Positions 51,695-58,269 of a DNA stretch of 58,269 nt are shown here, piece by piece. Both the position numbers and the translations under genes were made by a program. The stretch spans positions 1 through 58,269 of the forward strand of contig CAYSOF010000033.1 of NCBI GenBank assembly GCA_964432595.1. The letters are read 5' to 3'. Each line of letters starts with the position of its first letter. Positions within the stretch are counted from its first letter, which is position 1. Below the pieces are notes generated by a model, which was not told the origin of the DNA, ran no database searches, and worked only from the letters and a program-made list of their open reading frames with translations. Source of the stretch: DASYLJ01 sp964432595. Lineage in GTDB: Bacteria > Desulfobacterota > Binatia > DP-6.

Positions 51695-52465
51695 GTGCCC
51701 GTCGAGATCGCCACTCCCGCCTTCGTGCTTCGTGCTCGCTCATATGGCGAGTCGGATCGCATCGTTACGCTCATCACCGAGCAGCACGGGAAGGTCACCG
51801 GCATCGCCAAGGGCGCGAAGAACTCGCGCCGCCGCTTCGGCGGGACGCTGGAGCCGTTCGTTCACATTCGGGCCGTCTTCCAGCAGCGGCCGGCATCCGA
51901 TCTGGTGTTCATGCTGCGATGCGATCTGCTCGAGGCGCTGCGCGGTTTCACCAGCGATCTCGACCGCTTCACCGCCGGCAGCTACGTGCTCGACCTGACC
52001 GATCGCATGGTCCTCGGGCGCGAATCCGGCAGCGAGGTCTACCGGCTGGTCCACGACGCGCTGTCGCTGCTCGCCCACGGCGCCGACGTCGCGCCGGTGC
52101 TCAGAGCGTTCGAGCTGCATCTCTTGTCGATGAGCGGCTACGCCCCCGCCCTCGACCTGTGCCGCGAGTGCGGGACGGGTGCGGCCGCCGGAACGACGGT
52201 CTACCTGGTCGTCGCACGCGGCGGCCTGCTCTGCCGGCGCTGTGTGCCGACGAACGAGCCGATCCGACCCGTGGCGGGTGCGACCGCGCTCGAGCTGGCT
52301 CGTCTCGCGAGCGCTCCGCTGGCCGACGCGTGCCACGGGACGACGCCGCTCGACGAAGCGACGGTGGTCGCCGAGCAGCTCCTGGGCGCCGTGACCTCGG
52401 GTCCGGTGCGATCGCGTGCGTTCCTCGGCCTCGCTCGCGTTGATTCCCCCGAAGGCCTCCGATAG
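51695..52465 (+). CDS. recO: DNA repair protein RecO
   Basis: 256 residues from GTG 51695; a TTG at 51647 would add 16 residues not matching the family. The OB-fold N-terminus (ATPAFVLRARSYGESDRIVT, then HGKVTGIAKGAKNSRRRFGG) is followed by a helical domain with the zinc site CRECG and LLCRRC. It loads RecA with RecR in gap repair. It is divergent from grpE and 27 bases before ppdK. Confidence 0.92.
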   Translation: MPVEIATPAFVLRARSYGESDRIVTLITEQHGKVTGIAKGAKNSRRRFGGTLEPFVHIRAVFQQRPASDLVFMLRCDLLEALRGFTSDLDRFTAGSYVLDLTDRMVLGRESGSEVYRLVHDALSLLAHGADVAPVLRAFELHLLSMSGYAPALDLCRECGTGAAAGTTVYLVVARGGLLCRRCVPTNEPIRPVAGATALELARLASAPLADACHGTTPLDEATVVAEQLLGAVTSGPVRSRAFLGLARVDSPEGLR

Positions 52466-52492
52466 TTTCGCGATTTTCCTCAGGGAGGATCG

Positions 52493-55318
52493 ATGGCACG
52501 ACCGCAGCAGAGGGCCGGCTCGCGCAAGCCGGCACGCCGACCCGCGCCCCAGAAGAAGTCGTCGAAGGCGAAAACCGCCAGCAAGACGGCGCGGGCCACG
52601 CGGTACGTGTACGCCTTCGGCGGCGGCCGCGCCGACGGCAAGGCCGACATGAAGAACCTCCTCGGCGGCAAAGGCGCAAACCTCGCCGAGATGGCCCGCA
52701 TGGGCCTGCCGGTGCCTCCCGGGTTCACGATCTCCACCGAGGTCTGCACCTATTACTACGATCACAAGCGGACCTACCCCACCGTCCTGAAGTCGCAGGT
52801 GCAGGACGCGCTGGCGAAGGTCGAGAAGTCGCTCGGCAAGCGCTTCGGCGACGTCGACCACCCGCTGCTCGTCTCGGTCCGCTCCGGCGCCCGCGCGTCG
52901 ATGCCGGGCATGATGGACACGATCCTGAACCTCGGTCTGAACGACCGCACGGTGCAGGGCCTGATCCGCGAGACGGGCAACGAGCGCTTCGCCTACGACT
53001 CGTACCGCCGCTTCGTCCAGATGTACGGCGACGTCGTGCTCGACCTGAAGCCGCGCAGCAAGGAAGAGGAAGATCCGTTCGAGGTCGCGCTGCAGGAGAA
53101 GAAGCGCGCGCGCGGCGTCACGCTCGACACCGAGCTCGACGCGAACGACCTGCGCGAGCTGGTCGACGAGTTCAAGGCGCTCATCAAGATGCGCAAGGGC
53201 GTCAACTTCCCCGAGGATCCCTGGGAACAGCTCTGGGGCGCCGTCGGCGCCGTCTTCGGCTCGTGGATGAACGATCGCGCGATCGTCTACCGCAAGCTGA
53301 ACGACATCCCCGAGAGCTGGGGCACCGCGGTCAACGTCCAGTCGATGGTGTTCGGCAACATGGGCTCCGACTCCGGCACGGGCGTCGCGTTCACGCGCGA
53401 TCCGTCGAACGGCGAGAACGTCTTCTACGGCGAGTTCCTGATGAACGCGCAGGGCGAAGACGTGGTCGCGGGCACGCGCACGCCGCTGCCGATCTCCGAG
53501 CTCGAGCGCGAGAACCCGAAGGTCTACGGCCAGCTGTTGAAGGTGCGGAAGACGCTCGAGAAGCACTACCGCGAGATGATGGACATCGAGTTCACCATCC
53601 AGCAGGGCGTGCTCTACATGCTGCAGTGTCGCGTCGGGAAGCGCACCGCGACCGCGGCGGTTCGTACCGCCGTCGAAATGGTGAAGGAGCGGCTCATCAA
53701 GCCGACCGAGGCGCTCCAGCGCGTCGACCCCGAGCGGCTGAACGAGCTGCTGCGCCCCGTGTTCGACGTCGCCGCGAAGGCGAGCGCCGACAAGGAAGGT
53801 CGCCTGCTGACGAAGGGCCTGAACGCCGGACCCGGCGCGGCCAGCGGGCTGATCGCGTTCCATGCGGAAGACGCGGAGGCGATGGCCCGCGACGGCAAGC
53901 GCGTCATTCTCGTCCGCAACGAAACGTCGCCCGAGGACATCCGCGGCATGGCCGCGGCCGAGGGCATCCTCACCGCGCGCGGCGGCATGACGAGCCACGC
54001 GGCGCTCGTCGGCCGGCAGATGGGCAAGGTGTGCGTCGTCGGCTGCGAAGCGCTGCAGATCAGCTACGAGCGCGGCGAGATGCGCGTCGCCGGCCGCGAC
54101 GGCGTCGTGCTGCGTCAGGGCGACCCGATCTCGATCGACGGCTTCACCGGCCAGGTCTTCTCCGGCGACATCCCGACGCGGCCCAGCGAGGTCGTCGAGG
54201 TGCTCGTCGGCGGCACGCTCGAGGCGTCGAAGTCGCCGACGTACCAGGTGTACGCGCAGCTCATGAAGTGGGCCGACGACACGCGCACGCTCGGCGTGCG
54301 CGCGAACGCCGACCTGCCCGATCAGTGCGAGCAGGCAACGGCCTTCGGCGCCCAGGGCGTCGGCCTCTGCCGGACGGAGCACATGTTCTTCGGCGAAGAG
54401 AAGATCGGGCCGATGCGCCAGATGATCCTCGCGGAGACCACGGAGGAGCGGAAGGCCGCGCTCGCGAAGCTGCTGCCGCTCCAGCGCGCCGACTTCGAGG
54501 GCATTCTCCGGGTGCTCAGGGGCAAGCCGCTGACGATTCGCATGATCGACCCGCCGCTGCACGAGTTCCTGCCGCACGACGAGGCGGGCCAGCGCGAGAT
54601 CGCGAGCGACATGGGCGTCCCGTACGAGCGCGTGCACGCGCGCGTCGAGGCGTTGCACGAGTTCAACCCGATGCTCGGCTTCCGCGGCTGCCGGCTCGGC
54701 GTCGTCTACCCCGAGATCACCGAGATGCAATCGCGCGCCATCTTCGAGGCGGCGGCCAACGTGAAGCGCGAGGGCATCGCCGTCGCGCCCGAGGTCATGA
54801 TCCCGCTGGTCGGCCACGTGAAGGAGCTGAAGCTCCAGGCCGACGTCGTGCACCGCGCGGCGGCCGAGGTCATGAAGGAGACGGGCGTCAAGTTCTCGTA
54901 CCTCGTCGGCACGATGATCGAGGTGCCGCGCGGCGCGCTCACCGCGGACGCGATCGCCGAGGTGGCGCAGTTCTTCTCCTTCGGCACGAACGACCTCACG
55001 CAGACGACGCTCGGCGTGTCGCGCGACGACGCGGGCCGTTTCCTCGCGCCGTACGTGCAGGACTTCGAGATCTACGGCCGGGATCCGTTCGAGTCGATCG
55101 ACCGCGACGGCGTCGGCGCGCTGATGCGCACGGCGGTGGAAAAGGGTCGCTCGACCAACAAGAAGATCAAGCTCGGCATCTGCGGCGAGCACGGCGGCGA
55201 TCCGGCGTCCATTGGTCTGTGTCAGGAAATTGGCCTGGACTACGTCTCGTGCTCGCCGTTCCGCGTGCCGGTCGCGCGGCTCGCGGCGGCGCAGGCGGCG
55301 CTGGCGAAGAAGCGCTAA
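52493..55318 (+). CDS. ppdK: Pyruvate, phosphate dikinase
   Basis: 941 residues from ATG 52493 (GGGAGG upstream). A basic Lys/Arg/Pro-rich N-terminal 35 residues precede the ATP-grasp domain (LLGGKGANLAEM, VPPGFTIST, RSGARASMPGMMDTILNLGL), the phosphohistidine domain (GGMTSHAALVGRQMGKVCVV) and the PEP/pyruvate TIM barrel (LGFRGCRLG, SFGTNDLTQTTLGVSRDDAG, CGEHGGDP). It interconverts pyruvate and PEP using ATP and phosphate. The extended basic start is unusual. Confidence 0.97.
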   Translation: MARPQQRAGSRKPARRPAPQKKSSKAKTASKTARATRYVYAFGGGRADGKADMKNLLGGKGANLAEMARMGLPVPPGFTISTEVCTYYYDHKRTYPTVLKSQVQDALAKVEKSLGKRFGDVDHPLLVSVRSGARASMPGMMDTILNLGLNDRTVQGLIRETGNERFAYDSYRRFVQMYGDVVLDLKPRSKEEEDPFEVALQEKKRARGVTLDTELDANDLRELVDEFKALIKMRKGVNFPEDPWEQLWGAVGAVFGSWMNDRAIVYRKLNDIPESWGTAVNVQSMVFGNMGSDSGTGVAFTRDPSNGENVFYGEFLMNAQGEDVVAGTRTPLPISELERENPKVYGQLLKVRKTLEKHYREMMDIEFTIQQGVLYMLQCRVGKRTATAAVRTAVEMVKERLIKPTEALQRVDPERLNELLRPVFDVAAKASADKEGRLLTKGLNAGPGAASGLIAFHAEDAEAMARDGKRVILVRNETSPEDIRGMAAAEGILTARGGMTSHAALVGRQMGKVCVVGCEALQISYERGEMRVAGRDGVVLRQGDPISIDGFTGQVFSGDIPTRPSEVVEVLVGGTLEASKSPTYQVYAQLMKWADDTRTLGVRANADLPDQCEQATAFGAQGVGLCRTEHMFFGEEKIGPMRQMILAETTEERKAALAKLLPLQRADFEGILRVLRGKPLTIRMIDPPLHEFLPHDEAGQREIASDMGVPYERVHARVEALHEFNPMLGFRGCRLGVVYPEITEMQSRAIFEAAANVKREGIAVAPEVMIPLVGHVKELKLQADVVHRAAAEVMKETGVKFSYLVGTMIEVPRGALTADAIAEVAQFFSFGTNDLTQTTLGVSRDDAGRFLAPYVQDFEIYGRDPFESIDRDGVGALMRTAVEKGRSTNKKIKLGICGEHGGDPASIGLCQEIGLDYVSCSPFRVPVARLAAAQAALAKKR

Positions 55319-55352
55319 AGCCCGCGCCGTCCTCGGCCGACGTACAGCAGGG

Positions 55353-55371
55353 GACCCGCGGCCGGCGGGTC
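55353..55371 (+). terminator. Hairpin between ppdK and aroE
   Basis: GACCCGC (55353-55359) pairs with GCGGGTC (55365-55371), loop GGCCG. It lies 34 bases after ppdK and 11 bases before the aroE GTG, so it could be a terminator or limit aroE translation. Confidence 0.4.
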
Positions 55372-55382
55372 GAGGGGACGGC

Positions 55383-56260
55383 GTGGGGACGAGCAAGCAG
55401 GGACGACTCTTCGGGGTGCTCGGTGATCCGATCGAGCACTCGCTCTCGCCCGCGATGCACAACGCGGCCTTCGCCGCCTGCGGTCTGCCCCACGTCTACC
55501 TGCGCCATCGGGTGAGGCCGGACGAGCTGCCGGCGGCGATCGCCGACGCGCGCCGCCTCGGCATGGGGGGGCTCAACCTCACCGTCCCGCTGAAGGAGTC
55601 GGTGCTCCCGCTGCTCGACGCGACGACGCCCGCGGCGCGTCGGATCGGCGCGGCCAACACGCTGATCTTCCGCGGTGGGCGTCTCGTCGGCGACAACACC
55701 GACGGCCGCGGCTTCGTGCGCTCGCTGCGCGGCGCCGTCCGCGTGCGCGGCGCGCGGACGGTCGTCATCGGTGCGGGCGGCAGCGCACGTGCGGTGGCGA
55801 GCGCGCTGCTCGACGCGGGCGCGGCCCGAGTCAACATTTTGAACCGCACCCGCGCACGCGCCGAGGAGCTCGCCACGCGCCTCGATCGGCCGGACGCCGT
55901 CGCCGTCTTTCCGCTGCGGATGCTGGAGACTGGCGCGGTCCTGGAGGATGCTTCTCTGGTCGTGAACACCACCTCCGTCGGGCTCACCGGTGCGGCGCTG
56001 CCGACGCGCTTCGCCGCCGCGCCGCGCACGTGTCTCTTCGTCGATCTGCTCTACGGCCACACCCCGACGCCGTGGCGTCGCGCAGCCGAGCGCGCGGACC
56101 GTCCGACGCTCGACGGCGCGGGCATGCTGCTGCATCAGGGCGCGCTCGCGTTCGAGGCGTGGACCGACCGTCCCGCCCCGCTATCCGCGATGACGCGTGC
56201 CCTCGGTGCTGCCGGACTAGCGTTGCCCCAGGGGCACCGAACCCATAGCGCTCGCTCCCG

Positions 56261-56264
<4 letters not shown>
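55383..56264 (+). CDS. aroE: Shikimate dehydrogenase
   Basis: 293 residues from GTG 55383. Substrate site GVLGDPIEHSLSPAMHNAAF, catalytic Lys in LNLTVPLKESV, ANTLIF, DNTDGRGF, the NADP motif VVIGAGGSARAVASALLDAG and NRTRARAEEL, and a final GAGMLLHQGALAFEAWT. It reduces 3-dehydroshikimate in aromatic amino acid synthesis. The stop overlaps the pilB start (ATGA). Confidence 0.95.
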
Positions 56265-57946
<1,682 letters not shown>

Positions 57947-57957
57947 GGCTTCGGTGC

Positions 57958-58092
57958 GCCGGTGGTGCGCGGCGGGCGGGGGTACCGCCGGCTGCGCGTG
58001 GCGTTCGCACGGCACCCCACGCCCCGCGCCTCCTCCCGCGTGCTCTCGACACGCTCGCTCGGCGGCACCCCCGCCCGCCGCGCACCACCGGC
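57958..58092. repeat. Perfect 26-base inverted repeat downstream of pilB
   Basis: 57958-57983 (starting GCCGGTGGTGCGCGGC) is the exact reverse complement of 58067-58092. After one mismatch the pairing continues for about seven more pairs inward, leaving a loop near 67 bases. It lies in the 323 bases after pilB, where I see no convincing gene; the opposite-strand frames simply mirror the arms. It could be a large terminator, a REP-like unit or a small structured RNA. Confidence 0.75.
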
Positions 58093-58269
58093 TACTTCGT
58101 CGCCGCGTACGCCAACGCGAAGCGAAGCGACCATCGAGGTTCACTCGCATCGCAGCTCGGCCGGCACTGTCTCCGCGTGGTGGGTGGTCGTGGTGACGGG
58201 GCGGCGGGGTGTCACCCGAGCGAGCGCGTAGCGAGATGGCCATCGTCCCCTCCCGGGGTCGACCAACGA

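Noticed and set aside
51740..55462. A 1240-codon minus-strand frame opposite recO and ppdK
   Set aside because: Composition is a GC-skew artefact, and recO and ppdK on the plus strand are unmistakable.
57954..58231. Protein-coding frames at the right end
   Set aside because: The frames on both strands share the same peptide because they cross the inverted repeat; they are low-complexity Arg-rich with no ribosome binding site.

Overview
The window is a very GC-rich (about 70% by eye), densely coded bacterial chromosome segment. The organism looks Gram-negative and diderm: it has a lipid A-type lauroyl acyltransferase, a PilB-type pilus ATPase, a LolA-like lipoprotein-sorting protein, periplasmic c-type cytochromes and an HrpB helicase. 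The gene mix (hydantoinase/oxoprolinase subunits, amidohydrolase 2, MaoC and thiolase-like proteins, acyl-CoA synthetase, Gld-type ABC genes) would fit an environmental deltaproteobacterial or Binatota-like lineage. That placement is inference; no rRNA or other decisive marker is present.

Layout. (1) 1-2317: a cluster of integron-type gene cassettes on the minus strand. Four attC sites separate a toxin/antitoxin-like pair, an unknown protein, a two-helix membrane peptide and a barstar-family protein. The cluster abuts the stop codon of rmuC directly and no integrase is visible. (2) 2313-9325: rmuC, a dodecin, two metallo-beta-lactamase-fold enzymes, a disrupted cytochrome P460-like gene and hrpB. 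(3) 9414-15124: a secreted protein with two RTX blocks and two SGNH hydrolase domains, a 47-residue metallothionein, hyuA, a Uma2-family protein and YjbQ. (4) 15181-24546: a dehydrogenase/GH92 pair, an MddA-like methyltransferase, an operon of hyuB, ridA and a GNAT gene, and divergent otsA and otsB for trehalose.

(5) 24515-29461: a minus-strand acyl-CoA cluster (heme-oxygenase-like metal enzyme, TetR, two MaoC hydratases, Cys-less thiolase-like protein, alpha/beta hydrolase, DUF35 protein). It looks like a side-chain hydratase/retro-aldolase module. (6) 29579-33857: a short reductase, an acyl-CoA synthetase with an amidohydrolase, and a DUF971 protein. (7) 33836-41239: an eight-gene minus-strand operon from a TetR regulator through a 2-hydroxyacid dehydrogenase, an LsrK-like FGGY kinase and a HAD phosphatase into a Gld-type ABC transporter set. 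Nearly all junctions overlap by 1 or 4 bases.

(8) 41313-46879: a NarL-type response regulator, a coiled-coil protein, LpxL, a cold-shock protein, two cytochrome-like secreted proteins, a LolA-like protein and a GcvR-like ACT protein. (9) 46945-57946: housekeeping genes. These are grpE-dnaK-dnaJ-thiL behind a TTGACA-type promoter, divergent recO and ppdK, then aroE-pilB. The last 300 bases hold no convincing gene but contain a perfect 26-base inverted repeat. No tRNA, rRNA or CRISPR array was seen.
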